From positions 21,885 through 85,884 of the forward strand of contig DASUSI010000116.1 of assembly GCA_036375165.1 (NCBI GenBank): DNA of 64,000 nucleotides, given 5' to 3'. This document shows, piece by piece, positions 9,261-17,902 of this stretch. Each line of letters opens with the position of its first letter. Positions within the stretch are counted from its first letter, which is position 1. A program made the translations under genes and the position numbers. The notes beneath the pieces were generated by a model, which was not told where the DNA came from, made no database searches, and saw nothing but the letters and a program-made list of their open reading frames with translations. The stretch comes from WHSM01 sp036375165 (GTDB lineage Bacteria; Actinomycetota; Actinomycetes; Mycobacteriales; Micromonosporaceae).

Positions 9261-10235
9261 TCAGCCGCGACCATGCGGCGTCGTCCAGCCGGACAGGTCC
9301 GGCCCCAGCGGCACGATCCGGCTCGGATTGAGCCGCTCGTGGGTGGCGTAGTAGTGCCGTTTGATGTGGTCGAAGTCCACGGTCTCGCCGAACCCCGGTG
9401 TCTGGTACAGATCGCGGGCGTAGCCCCACAGGGCCGGCATCTCGGTGAGCTTGTTGCGGTTGCACTTGAAGTGCCCGTGGTACACCGCGTCGAACCGGAC
9501 CAGCGTGGTGAACAGGCGTACGTCCGCCTCGGTGATCCGGTCTCCCATCAGGTACCTGCGGCCTGACAGCCGGCGCTCCAGGACGTCCAGCCGCGCGAAC
9601 AGTCGCCGGTACGCCTCCTCGTACGCCTCCTGACCGGCGGCGAAACCACACGCGTACACCCCGTTGTTCACGTCGGTGTAGATGTCCACCATCAACTCGT
9701 CCAGTTCGGAACGACGTGCCGCCGGGTACAGGTCCGGGGCCTGCGGCCGGTGGAGGGCACGCCACTCGGTGGACAGGTCGAGCGTGATCCGCGGGTAGTC
9801 GTTGGTGACCACCCGGCCGGTGATCGTGTCGATGATCGCCGGAACCGTCACCCGCCCCTGGTAGTCCGGGTCGGTTGCCTGGTACGCCTCGGCGAGGAAG
9901 CCGATCCCGAGCACCGGGTCCCGTCCGTCCGGATCCAGGGTGAACCGCCAGCCCCGCTCGTCCCGTACCGGATCCACCACGGCGACCGAGATCGCCTCCT
10001 CCAGGCCGAGCAGTCCGCGCACGATCAGGGATCGGTGCGCCCATGGGCAGGCCAGTGACATCACGAGTCGGTACCGGCCGGACTCGACCGGCCAGTGACC
10101 GCGTTCGTCCGGACCGGCGCCCGGTTGAGACTGCGAGTCGGCGGTGATCCGGTCGGTGAACCGGTTGGGCTGGCGGACCCACCGGCCGCCAGCGTTGGTC
10201 TCCCGGGAGAACTGGGCGGTCGTCATACCGCCCAT
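9261..10235 (-). CDS. Glutathionyl-hydroquinone reductase family (Xi-class GST-like) oxidoreductase
   Basis: The family (YqjG/ECM4, Xi-class glutathione transferase fold) reduces S-thiol-hydroquinones using a catalytic Cys. The 324-residue protein has the thioredoxin-fold active site LACPWAHRSL with Cys63, then VTVPAIIDTITGRVVTNDYP. A helical C-terminal domain contains YLMGDRITEADVRLF, HFKCNRNKLTEMP and HIKRHYYATHE, all hallmarks of this family. Actinobacteria lack glutathione, so mycothiol is the likely thiol (inference). An alternative ATG lies at 10226. Confidence 0.86.
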   Translation of the reverse strand: MGGMTTAQFSRETNAGGRWVRQPNRFTDRITADSQSQPGAGPDERGHWPVESGRYRLVMSLACPWAHRSLIVRGLLGLEEAISVAVVDPVRDERGWRFTLDPDGRDPVLGIGFLAEAYQATDPDYQGRVTVPAIIDTITGRVVTNDYPRITLDLSTEWRALHRPQAPDLYPAARRSELDELMVDIYTDVNNGVYACGFAAGQEAYEEAYRRLFARLDVLERRLSGRRYLMGDRITEADVRLFTTLVRFDAVYHGHFKCNRNKLTEMPALWGYARDLYQTPGFGETVDFDHIKRHYYATHERLNPSRIVPLGPDLSGWTTPHGRG

Positions 10236-10286
10236 CCTGCCGGAAACCGACCCGCCGCGACCACGCGCCCGCCCGGTCCAGATCAG

Positions 10287-10898
10287 CTATGTCGCCAGGC
10301 GGATCACACCGTAGTCGTAGCCTTTGCGCCGGTACACCACGCTCGGCCGGCCCGATTCCCTGTCGAGGAACAGGTAGAAGTCGTGTCCGACCAGTTCCAT
10401 CTCGAACAGCGCGTCATCGATCGTCATCGGGCCCCCGGCATGTTCCTTCTCGCGCACGATCTTGCCTGGTCCGTCGTCGGGCGTTCGCTCGGTGGCGGCC
10501 ACCGGTCCGGATGCCCCGTTCGCCGACGGCCTGGCTGCCACCGAGGCGAGCGCCGCGGTGGCTGCCGCCACCGACGTCGGGGTGTGGCGTCCGCGGTGTA
10601 CGCGTCGCCGGTCAGCCGCCTTGCGCAGCCTGTAGTCAAGCTTGTTCACCGCGATGTCCAAGGCCGTGTAGAAGGTCTTGGCGCTCGCTTCGGCGCGTAC
10701 CACCGGACCGCGGGAGAAGCAGGTGATCTCCACTCGCTGACAGTGGTCGGACTGGCGGGGGTTGCGCTCGTGAAACAACTCTATGTCGGTCCGGATCAGC
10801 TTGTGGTCATAGCGCTCGATCTTGCGGACCTTGTCGGTTACATGCACCCGGTAGTGATCTGGAACCTCGATGTTCCTGCCCTTGACGACGATTTCCAC
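10287..10898 (-). CDS. hpf: Ribosome hibernation promoting factor, long form
   Basis: Long HPF/RaiA proteins bind the 30S decoding channel and dimerise 70S ribosomes to 100S in stationary phase. The 203-residue protein has an N-terminal S30AE domain (VEIVVKGRNIEVPDHYRVHV, roughly 1-100), an Ala-rich linker, and a C-terminal dimerisation domain (MTIDDALFEMELVGHDFYLF, then RKGYDYGVIRL). The GTG at 10898 is chosen because GGGGAGG lies 6 bases upstream; a TTG at 10913 in the same frame is less likely. It sits between comF and secA, as in mycobacteria (Rv3241c). Confidence 0.93.
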   Translation of the reverse strand: MEIVVKGRNIEVPDHYRVHVTDKVRKIERYDHKLIRTDIELFHERNPRQSDHCQRVEITCFSRGPVVRAEASAKTFYTALDIAVNKLDYRLRKAADRRRVHRGRHTPTSVAAATAALASVAARPSANGASGPVAATERTPDDGPGKIVREKEHAGGPMTIDDALFEMELVGHDFYLFLDRESGRPSVVYRRKGYDYGVIRLAT

Positions 10899-11150
10899 GC
10901 CTGACCTCCCCAACGGTCATACGGAGATCGCGATGAATCCTGATCTCCGAGGACGCGCGATGCTCTGGTCGGGCACCGTGCGGGTCTGTGGACATCGACC
11001 TCGCCCCGAAGCCGGAAGCGGGTCGGCCTTTGCGATCGGCGGGCCTCCCTCCGTGCTCTTCAAAGTACGGCGAAGCTGCTTCTGACACCGACGCTAATCC
11101 TCGGAGCCGCGTCCGTCACCTTGAGCCGGCCATGATAGGCGGGTGTATGG

Positions 11151-11897
11151 CTAATAGTCACGTGTCGCGCGCCATCGGCGCTCGGTAGCGGCCAGCACCG
11201 CGGCCGCGGGGACCCGCGGGCCGATCCCGGCGAGCACCCCACAGGTGGTCGCGATGGTGGCCCCGGTGGTGATCACATCGTCCACCACCACCAGTGCCGG
11301 CGTACCGGAGCCGAGCGGCCGGAAAGCCAGAGCGTGGCCGGTTCGCGGGATCCGGCGGGGCAGCAGCGACGCCCGCGCCAGGCGCACCCGTTCCGCCGCG
11401 GACAGCCCCACGGAGTCCGGCCGGGACACCGCCCGCAACGGACGCCCGACCGCGACGGTTCTGCCGTCCCGGCGCAGTCGGGTCGCAGCGGCCCTGGCCA
11501 GCCGCAGCATGTGGTCCCCGCGACGCTCCCGGACCGCCCTGGCTGTCGTCGGTACCGGCACGAGCAGCAACGGGCGGGGAGCCGGCACCGCCGCCGACAC
11601 CGCGACCGCGAGCGCGTCCCCGAGCGGCCGGGCCAGACCGTGCCGGCCCCGGTCCTTGTACGCCAGGATCAACTCCCGTAGCCGCCCGGCGTACCGGCCG
11701 ACGGCGTGGCACGGCGGCAGTCCCGGGGGTGCCGGGTCGGGCCGAACTGGGCGGGGGCGAGCACCCGCCAGAGCGGCGGCACAGGCACCGCAGAGCAGGC
11801 CCGCCGCCTCCCGGCGGCAGCCGGCGCAGGTGACGGGCAGCACCAGGTCCCACAATCCGGCCAGCAGCCGCGGTACACCGATTGTCGACTCCTTCAC
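11151..11897 (-). CDS. comF: ComF family phosphoribosyltransferase-like protein
   Basis: This 248-residue protein has an N-terminal four-Cys zinc ribbon (CAGCRREAAGLLCGAC) and a type I phosphoribosyltransferase domain whose PRPP loop reads LVVVDDVITTGATI. In naturally competent bacteria ComF helps DNA uptake. In actinobacteria the role is not established and a salvage phosphoribosyl transfer is possible. The GTG at 11897 lacks a clear ribosome binding site. The gene lies 105 bases downstream of lpqB on the same strand, matching Rv3242c-Rv3244c order. Confidence 0.88.
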   Translation of the reverse strand: MKESTIGVPRLLAGLWDLVLPVTCAGCRREAAGLLCGACAAALAGARPRPVRPDPAPPGLPPCHAVGRYAGRLRELILAYKDRGRHGLARPLGDALAVAVSAAVPAPRPLLLVPVPTTARAVRERRGDHMLRLARAAATRLRRDGRTVAVGRPLRAVSRPDSVGLSAAERVRLARASLLPRRIPRTGHALAFRPLGSGTPALVVVDDVITTGATIATTCGVLAGIGPRVPAAAVLAATERRWRATRDY

Positions 11898-12002
11898 CCG
11901 GCACAGCTTGGCGAGTCCAAGGACAGTACGCCAGAGCGACGACAGCCACTGTGGACAAGCTGTGGACGGACGACGACGTGGCTGTGGAAGACGCGACAGC
12001 GC

Positions 12003-13775
12003 TCAGAAGGCGAAGAACGGACTGCTTCCCCTCGGCGGCGCTTCACGACCGTCCGGGTAGGCCTGCTCACTGGAGAAAAACTCGTACACCGCGCCGTCCC
12101 TGGCCAGCAGTACCCGTCCCGACCCTTGCAGAGTCGGATACGCGGCGATCTGGTCTGGAATGCCACGCTCGGGCAGGAGACGAGCGACCCGCAGGCCATC
12201 GATGCCCACCTCCCAGAGCCCGCCACGGGACGGATCTCGGGCCGTCACCACCAGCGTGTGCTCACCCCGCCATGCCACGTCGGCGGCCCCTCGGAACCGG
12301 TCAGTCACCAGGCGCGGGGACTCGATCGCGGTAACACCTTCCCGTTGCACCAGTCCCGCCACGTACAACATGCCACCTGAGATCAGCGCCGCCCGATGAC
12401 CGTCCGGTGCCACCGAAACCGCGGTGACTTCCCTGACCTGAGATGTCAGCCTTACCGGAAGGACGTCAAGCTTGCCAACATCCACCTGGTAGAGCCTTCC
12501 CGTCGCGGTCACCAGCAACGACCCCAACGGCCCTCCGATATCGGCCACCCAGACCGGTCGCCCGATCGGACCGGCTGGCAGGTCGGTCACCTCCTGGTAG
12601 CGGGTGGAGAGGCGACCCACCCAGAGCTTCTGCCCCCCAAGGTCCTTCGGGGGATCCCGCACCAAGGCGGCCAGGTCGCCGTTCTGACTCAGCGCGGCGG
12701 AGATCACCGATGTGTTGTAGCGCTGGTACTGCCCGGTCAGCACCGCCGGAAGCTCGCCCGCGACCAGCGAGGCGACCTGCCCCTCGTCGGTGATGTGGTA
12801 CGCCGAGGCGTCCGTGGTCTGTGCCGGCACGGCATTGAAGCCGCCGAAATCGCGTCGCGAGTGGGTGGTCCTGAGGCCGTCGGGCACCGGCCGGTCATCG
12901 ATCTGCAGCTGGAGCCGCAGCCCTGGTTCCATCCGCTGGTCCAGGGTCCAGACCAACTGGGCCAGAGCCAGGTACATGCGCGGGGTCTTCTCGGCGTCGC
13001 TGTTGAGGTTCACCACAACCCGCCTGCCGTCGAGGTACACGTTGCCGCGGCGCTTGGTGCCGCTCGCGAAGCCCACCACCGCCACCGGTTCGAGCCATGG
13101 GGAAGGCCCCTGCAGTAGCCAGTCCACGAGCAGGCTCCACTGCTTCTGCCAGGTGACAGCCTCGGGTATGTATCGAAGGTCGGGAATCAGCGAGGCGGTC
13201 GACCGCCGATTGCCGAAATACAGCGACAAGAACTGGTACCGCTCACGCAATGCCTGGTCGGAAAGCACGTAGTACGGCGGGGGGTTAGTGACCAGCCACG
13301 TCAAACTGTCAGAGCGCTGATTGTCCTTGGCCCGGTTGCGCTCAATCTTGAAGATGTAGGAAAACCTCCGGGACGCTGGGAGCAGCACGCCGTTCTCCGT
13401 CAACTCGCCGATCACCCGGCCGGTCACGGAGATCGGGTGCAGGTCCGGTTGATCGTTGAGGGGAGGGGACACTTGGAGGTCGGCCACCACGTGGATCGCG
13501 TCCCCCTGAGGCGGCCGCGCCTCCTTGGAAAGAAACGGCCGCACCTGCTGGTCCAGGATGGCCCATTCGCTGGAAGCCGCCTCGAAGTACAGCTCGACGG
13601 CATCTTTGCTGTTTTCGGCGTCTTCCGGGCGTGGCAGCGGCTCAGGGGAGGCGTCCGGAACGAGGATGCCAGGAGCCGTGCCGTCGCTCACCGGGAGCCC
13701 AGAGTCCGGTACGCCACAGCCGGCCAACGCGGTCGCCATGACCAGCGCGGCGGCAACGCACTGTGGAACCCTCAC
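12003..13775 (-). CDS. lpqB: Lipoprotein LpqB, partner of the MtrAB two-component system
   Basis: LpqB is an extracellular lipoprotein that modulates MtrB sensing in actinobacteria. The 590-residue protein begins with GTG at 13775, overlapping the mtrB stop as GTGA, and has a signal peptide ending in the lipobox LAGC. Next comes a GerMN-type domain (about 60-330, with YIPEAVTWQKQW, RRGNVYLDGRRVVVNL and LAQLVWTL). A beta-propeller fills the C-terminus (about 340-590), visible as repeated LVTATGRLYQVDVG and HRAALISGGMLYVAGL units. Start choice follows the overlap and the position of the signal peptide. Confidence 0.95.
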   Translation of the reverse strand: MRVPQCVAAALVMATALAGCGVPDSGLPVSDGTAPGILVPDASPEPLPRPEDAENSKDAVELYFEAASSEWAILDQQVRPFLSKEARPPQGDAIHVVADLQVSPPLNDQPDLHPISVTGRVIGELTENGVLLPASRRFSYIFKIERNRAKDNQRSDSLTWLVTNPPPYYVLSDQALRERYQFLSLYFGNRRSTASLIPDLRYIPEAVTWQKQWSLLVDWLLQGPSPWLEPVAVVGFASGTKRRGNVYLDGRRVVVNLNSDAEKTPRMYLALAQLVWTLDQRMEPGLRLQLQIDDRPVPDGLRTTHSRRDFGGFNAVPAQTTDASAYHITDEGQVASLVAGELPAVLTGQYQRYNTSVISAALSQNGDLAALVRDPPKDLGGQKLWVGRLSTRYQEVTDLPAGPIGRPVWVADIGGPLGSLLVTATGRLYQVDVGKLDVLPVRLTSQVREVTAVSVAPDGHRAALISGGMLYVAGLVQREGVTAIESPRLVTDRFRGAADVAWRGEHTLVVTARDPSRGGLWEVGIDGLRVARLLPERGIPDQIAAYPTLQGSGRVLLARDGAVYEFFSSEQAYPDGREAPPRGSSPFFAF

Positions 13776-15469
13776 GCGACACCTCCAACCGGCACCGGCG
13801 ACGCCGCGGGATCGTCCGGAGACAACGGCAACGGCGACGAGACCAGCCGGTCGCCGGCCCGGCACGGCAACGTGAGTCGGAACTGCGAGCCCTTCCCGAC
13901 CAGACCCCAAGCCTCCAGCCAGCCACCGTGCAGCCGGGCGTCCTCCAGGCTGATCGACAACCCGAGGCCGGTGCCACCGGTCTGCCGGGCGCGGGACGGG
14001 TCAGCCCGCCAGAACCGGTTGAAGACCAGCTTCTCCTCTCCCGGCCGTAGGCCAACCCCATGGTCCCGCACGGTGATCCCCACAGCGGAGTCATGGGCTG
14101 CCAAGGTGACCACCACCGGCTTACCGTCGCCGTGCTCCACGGCGTTGCCGATGAGATTGCGCAGGATCCGCTCCACCCGCCGGGGATCCGCCTCCGCGAT
14201 GACGGGCTGGGCGGGCAGGTTGAGGCCAAGTCGGACGTCCTGGGTGCGCGCCAAGGGCAGGAGGGATTCCACCGCACGCCGCACGATCGGCACCAGGTCC
14301 ACCGGCTCGGACTCCAACTGTGCGAACCCCGCGTCGAACCGGCTGATCTCCAGTAGGTCGGACAACAGGTTCTCGAACCGGTCCAGCTCATCGTGGAGCA
14401 GTTCGGCGCTGCGTGCCACGTCCGGCGAGAACTCGTCCCGCGCGTTGTGCAGGATCTCCGCGGCCATCCGTACCGTGGTCAACGGGGTACGCAGTTCGTG
14501 TGACACGTCGGAGGTGAACCGGCGCTGCAACCGCGAGAGTTCCTCCAACTGCACGATCTGGTACTGCAGGTTCGCCGCCATCTGGTTGAAGGAGCTGGCG
14601 AGCTTCGCCAGTTCGTCCTCACCGCGCACCGACATCCGTTCGTGCAGCAGACCGGCGGACAGTCGCTGCGCGGTGCGTGCGGCGACCTGTACCGGACTGA
14701 CCACCATCCGGGTGACGATCCAGGCGATCAACGACAACAGCAACACCAGCGCGACACCGGTGATCAGCACGGTGTTGCGCACCAGTTCGGCGGCGTCGAC
14801 CTCGTCGTCCAGCGGGAACAGGTAATACATCTCCAGAGTCCCCCAGTGCAACTGCACCGGAGTTCCCACCGCCAGGTAGGGACGCAGGCCGCGGTCATCC
14901 GGATCGGCCCGGGTGAACTGATGAGCCGTGACATGCGAGTCAACCACCACCCGAGCCAGTTCCTCCGGCACCAGGGACGTGGGGGTGTCGCTCGTGCCTG
15001 GGCGGGACACCGGGTCTATCCGGATCTTCCGGTTCGAGGCGGTCAGCACCACCTGGAACTCGCCGGCCGGTCCCACATCGTCGGCGAGGTCGTTTACCAG
15101 GGTGGGAAGGGTGTCCTTCAGGCCCGGGTCGTTGTCCGCGCTGAACACGGACAGTTGACTCTGTGCCCGGTAACGCGCGCTTTCGACCTGGCTGAGCGCA
15201 GCCTCCAGCTTGTCATCGACCAAGCCGTCGGTGATCCGCTCGGCAACCACGAAGCCGAACGCACCAACCAGCACCGCGGACCCGGTCAGGGTGATCGTGA
15301 CGATCCGCAGTTGCAGCGAGCCACGCCAGCGCCGGGCCCCGGTCCGTACGGCCGCCCACCCGAGACGTCCCGGGCGGCTGTGCCGGGCCCGCTCCAGAAC
15401 GGCGCGAAGCCACTCCGCGAGCCGGCGACCATACCTCGCGGTGTGGTGGCGCAGATCCGTACCCGCCAT
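13772..15469 (-). CDS. mtrB: Sensor histidine kinase MtrB
   Basis: MtrB phosphorylates MtrA in response to cell-envelope or division cues. Two membrane helices (about 52-75 and 233-255) flank an extracytoplasmic sensor loop. A HAMP segment follows, then the HisKA box SDVSHELRTPLT with His324 and the ATP-binding domain with NLIGNAVEHG, DHGVGL and GGTGLGLSI. The length of 565 residues is normal. It starts 8 bases after the mtrA stop and overlaps lpqB, so mtrA-mtrB-lpqB form one transcript. Confidence 0.96.
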   Translation of the reverse strand: MAGTDLRHHTARYGRRLAEWLRAVLERARHSRPGRLGWAAVRTGARRWRGSLQLRIVTITLTGSAVLVGAFGFVVAERITDGLVDDKLEAALSQVESARYRAQSQLSVFSADNDPGLKDTLPTLVNDLADDVGPAGEFQVVLTASNRKIRIDPVSRPGTSDTPTSLVPEELARVVVDSHVTAHQFTRADPDDRGLRPYLAVGTPVQLHWGTLEMYYLFPLDDEVDAAELVRNTVLITGVALVLLLSLIAWIVTRMVVSPVQVAARTAQRLSAGLLHERMSVRGEDELAKLASSFNQMAANLQYQIVQLEELSRLQRRFTSDVSHELRTPLTTVRMAAEILHNARDEFSPDVARSAELLHDELDRFENLLSDLLEISRFDAGFAQLESEPVDLVPIVRRAVESLLPLARTQDVRLGLNLPAQPVIAEADPRRVERILRNLIGNAVEHGDGKPVVVTLAAHDSAVGITVRDHGVGLRPGEEKLVFNRFWRADPSRARQTGGTGLGLSISLEDARLHGGWLEAWGLVGKGSQFRLTLPCRAGDRLVSSPLPLSPDDPAASPVPVGGVA

Positions 15470-15477
15470 CAGGACCC

Positions 15478-16167
15478 CTACCCGGTGCCTGCCTTGTAGC
15501 CCACGCCGCGCACCGTCAGGATCACCTCAGGATGCTCTGGATCCCGCTCGATTTTGGCTCGCAGCCGTTGCACGTGCACGTTGACCAGCCGGGTGTCGGC
15601 GGCGTGCCGGTAGCCCCAGACCTGCTCCAACAGCACTTCCCGGGTGAACACCTGGCGGGGCTTGCGAGCCAGCGCCACCAGCAGGTCGAACTCCAGCGGG
15701 GTGAGTTTGATCTCCGAGCCGTTGCGGGACACGGTGTGGGCGGGCACGTCGATGGTGAGCTGCGCGCCGGCCGGGCCGATTGTCAACTGTTCCGGGGCGG
15801 CGTCCTCGCTGCGGCGCAGCCTGGCCCGCATCCGCGCGATCAATTCTTTCGGTTTGAACGGTTTCACTACGTAGTCGTCGGCACCGGACTCCAGGCCCAG
15901 CACGACGTCCACGGTGTCGCTCTTCGCGGTCAACATCACGATCGGCAGCCCGGACTCCGCCCGGATCGCCCGGCAGACATCGATCCCGCTCATCCCCGGC
16001 AGCATCAGGTCGAGCAGAACGATGTCAGGCCGGGTCTCGCGAAACGCCGCGAGCGCCCGCTCGCCGTCGGCCACGAAGGAAGGCACGAAACCCTCGCTCC
16101 TCAGCACGATCCCCAGCATCTCCGCGAGCGCCGGGTCGTCGTCAACCACCAGTACGCGCGCTCTCAT
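15478..16167 (-). CDS. mtrA: Response regulator MtrA
   Basis: This is an OmpR-family transcription factor of 229 residues that controls cell-division, cell-wall and development genes. The receiver domain contains VLVVDDDPALAEML and the phospho-acceptor Asp53 in LLDLMLPG, with the conserved Lys in VKPFKPKEL. The winged-helix DNA-binding domain includes LTPLEFDLLVALA, FTREVLLEQVWGY and TVRGVGYKAG. The ATG at 16167 (MRARVLVVDD) is preferred over an in-frame start four codons upstream because it fits the family's N-terminus. Confidence 0.96.
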   Translation of the reverse strand: MRARVLVVDDDPALAEMLGIVLRSEGFVPSFVADGERALAAFRETRPDIVLLDLMLPGMSGIDVCRAIRAESGLPIVMLTAKSDTVDVVLGLESGADDYVVKPFKPKELIARMRARLRRSEDAAPEQLTIGPAGAQLTIDVPAHTVSRNGSEIKLTPLEFDLLVALARKPRQVFTREVLLEQVWGYRHAADTRLVNVHVQRLRAKIERDPEHPEVILTVRGVGYKAGTG

Positions 16168-16300
16168 GCGCTCAAGCATTCCATCCCGCCAGTCGGAACT
16201 CTGCCACCGGCCCGGGGAACCCGCTGCTCAACCGTTCCAGTCGGCCACCGGAGGCGGAACCCGCCGGCTTCCCGGACTCCGGGAGGACAGGCGCCGAGAA

Positions 16301-17902
16301 CTAGCCGCCGGCCGTACGCGGCCGACCCGGGACACCGGGCACCATCCCGCGCAGCCGGACCCAGGCGAGCACCACGATGAGCAGCGCGCCCACTGCCGTC
16401 AATGCCACCGGCAGCACCGGTCCACCCGCCGGCTGCCACGGACCGGACAGCACGTGGATGCCGAACTGCCCGTCGCCGTGCCGCCAGATGGTCATCGCGA
16501 CCAGCAGGCTGACCACATGCAACGCGGCGGTGACCAACCCGCACGTCACCGTCAGCCGCCCGGATGGGCGTTCCCCGAGGTGAACGCCCAGACGCGGTGC
16601 CGAAGCGGAGAGCAACACCGCACCCACGACCAAGGGAAGGTAGTAGCGCCCCTGCTGGGAGGGCCCGAGTTCGTCGTAATACCGGAACTCGAGGGTGACC
16701 GCGAGCGCGGCGGTGACCGCGACCGTCCCCAACACCGCCGTGACGAGGCGGCGGCCGGACACCACGAGCGCGGGCAGCACGACCGCACCGATCAGGAGGT
16801 ACCACAGGTAGTGGGTCCAGTCCGGCGGGATGATCGCCCCGTAGAAGCGCGCCACGAACTGGCGTGCCCAGTCCTCGGAACGGTAGTTGAGGACATCCTG
16901 GAGTACCCGGCTGCGGGGCACGTGTCCGCCCTGCCGCTGCGGGCTGACCGACAGCAGGCCGGATGTGAACGTCCACGCCACGGCCGCCAGCGTGGCCGCG
17001 ACCACAATACCGACGGTCAGCCACACCGCGCGCTGCCGCAGCAACCCGGGCAGCCGGCCACGTGCCGCCGCCAGCGTCGCGAAGATCACCGGCAGCAGCA
17101 CCAGCAGCGGACCCAACTGCCGCATCGTCACCAGCACCGTGGCACTGACCGCGACCAGGACGAGCAGGTGACGGGGAGCGTCCAACTCCGTCGGTTCCTC
17201 GGACAGCGCGAGCACCGCGAGCGCTGTCCACAACGCGATCCCAGCGGTGATCTCCAGCCCGTTGGGATTGACCGAGCCGGTGAGGTTGGTCACCGTCGGC
17301 GTCGTCACCACCACCACACCCGCCACGAGCAGCCGGTTCGGGACGTACCGCCAGGCAACCGTGAACGCGGCGGCGAGGAACAACGCCGACAGCAGCGCGC
17401 TCACCAGTCGACCGAGCACCACCCCGGTCATGTCCGGCCAGACCACCATCGGCAGCCCGACCAACAGGTAGTACCCGGGGTGGTAGCGCCCCGAGGCGGT
17501 CGGGGTACGCGCCAAGGAGGCGTCCCGGGGCGGCTCGCCCTGGCAGGTCGCCGGGGGTCTCGGCTTCACCAGCAGCATGCAGTCCGGGTTCGGCGGCACC
17601 AGGCTGCGCGGTACCTCGGTGAAGGCGCCACCGGCGTAGACCGCGTCCGTCGGTTCCAGGACAAGCTGCCCGTGGGCGGCTCCGGCCGCCCGGACGATGT
17701 GCTCGTCCTCGTCGTACGTGGCGTTGAACGGAGCGCCCACCGCCCAGCCCGCGCCCAGCAGGAAGAACGCCAGGACAGCGAGCAGGAACACGGCACGGGG
17801 CCGCGCCGCCGGAGGTTCCGTGGTGGCCCCGGTTACCGAGCCCGGGCCCGACCGGGTGGCGTCAGTTTCATCGGTATGGTCGAGCACGGGCCGGTCGTTC
17901 AT
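16301..17902 (-). CDS. DUF2142 family polytopic membrane protein (second of a tandem pair)
   Basis: This 533-residue protein has about a dozen membrane spans. It shares with its upstream neighbour the pattern FFLLGAGWAVGAPFNATYDEDEH at the first span, VPRSLVPPNPDC, GRYHPGYYLLVGLP, GSVNPNGLEITAG and QGRYYLPLVVGAVLL. The extracytoplasmic DE motif after the first helix resembles the acidic loop of GT-C glycosyltransferases, so a role in transferring lipid-linked sugars is possible, but DUF2142 proteins have no proven function. The ATG at 17902 overlaps the upstream stop as ATGA. Confidence 0.85.
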   Translation of the reverse strand: MNDRPVLDHTDETDATRSGPGSVTGATTEPPAARPRAVFLLAVLAFFLLGAGWAVGAPFNATYDEDEHIVRAAGAAHGQLVLEPTDAVYAGGAFTEVPRSLVPPNPDCMLLVKPRPPATCQGEPPRDASLARTPTASGRYHPGYYLLVGLPMVVWPDMTGVVLGRLVSALLSALFLAAAFTVAWRYVPNRLLVAGVVVVTTPTVTNLTGSVNPNGLEITAGIALWTALAVLALSEEPTELDAPRHLLVLVAVSATVLVTMRQLGPLLVLLPVIFATLAAARGRLPGLLRQRAVWLTVGIVVAATLAAVAWTFTSGLLSVSPQRQGGHVPRSRVLQDVLNYRSEDWARQFVARFYGAIIPPDWTHYLWYLLIGAVVLPALVVSGRRLVTAVLGTVAVTAALAVTLEFRYYDELGPSQQGRYYLPLVVGAVLLSASAPRLGVHLGERPSGRLTVTCGLVTAALHVVSLLVAMTIWRHGDGQFGIHVLSGPWQPAGGPVLPVALTAVGALLIVVLAWVRLRGMVPGVPGRPRTAGG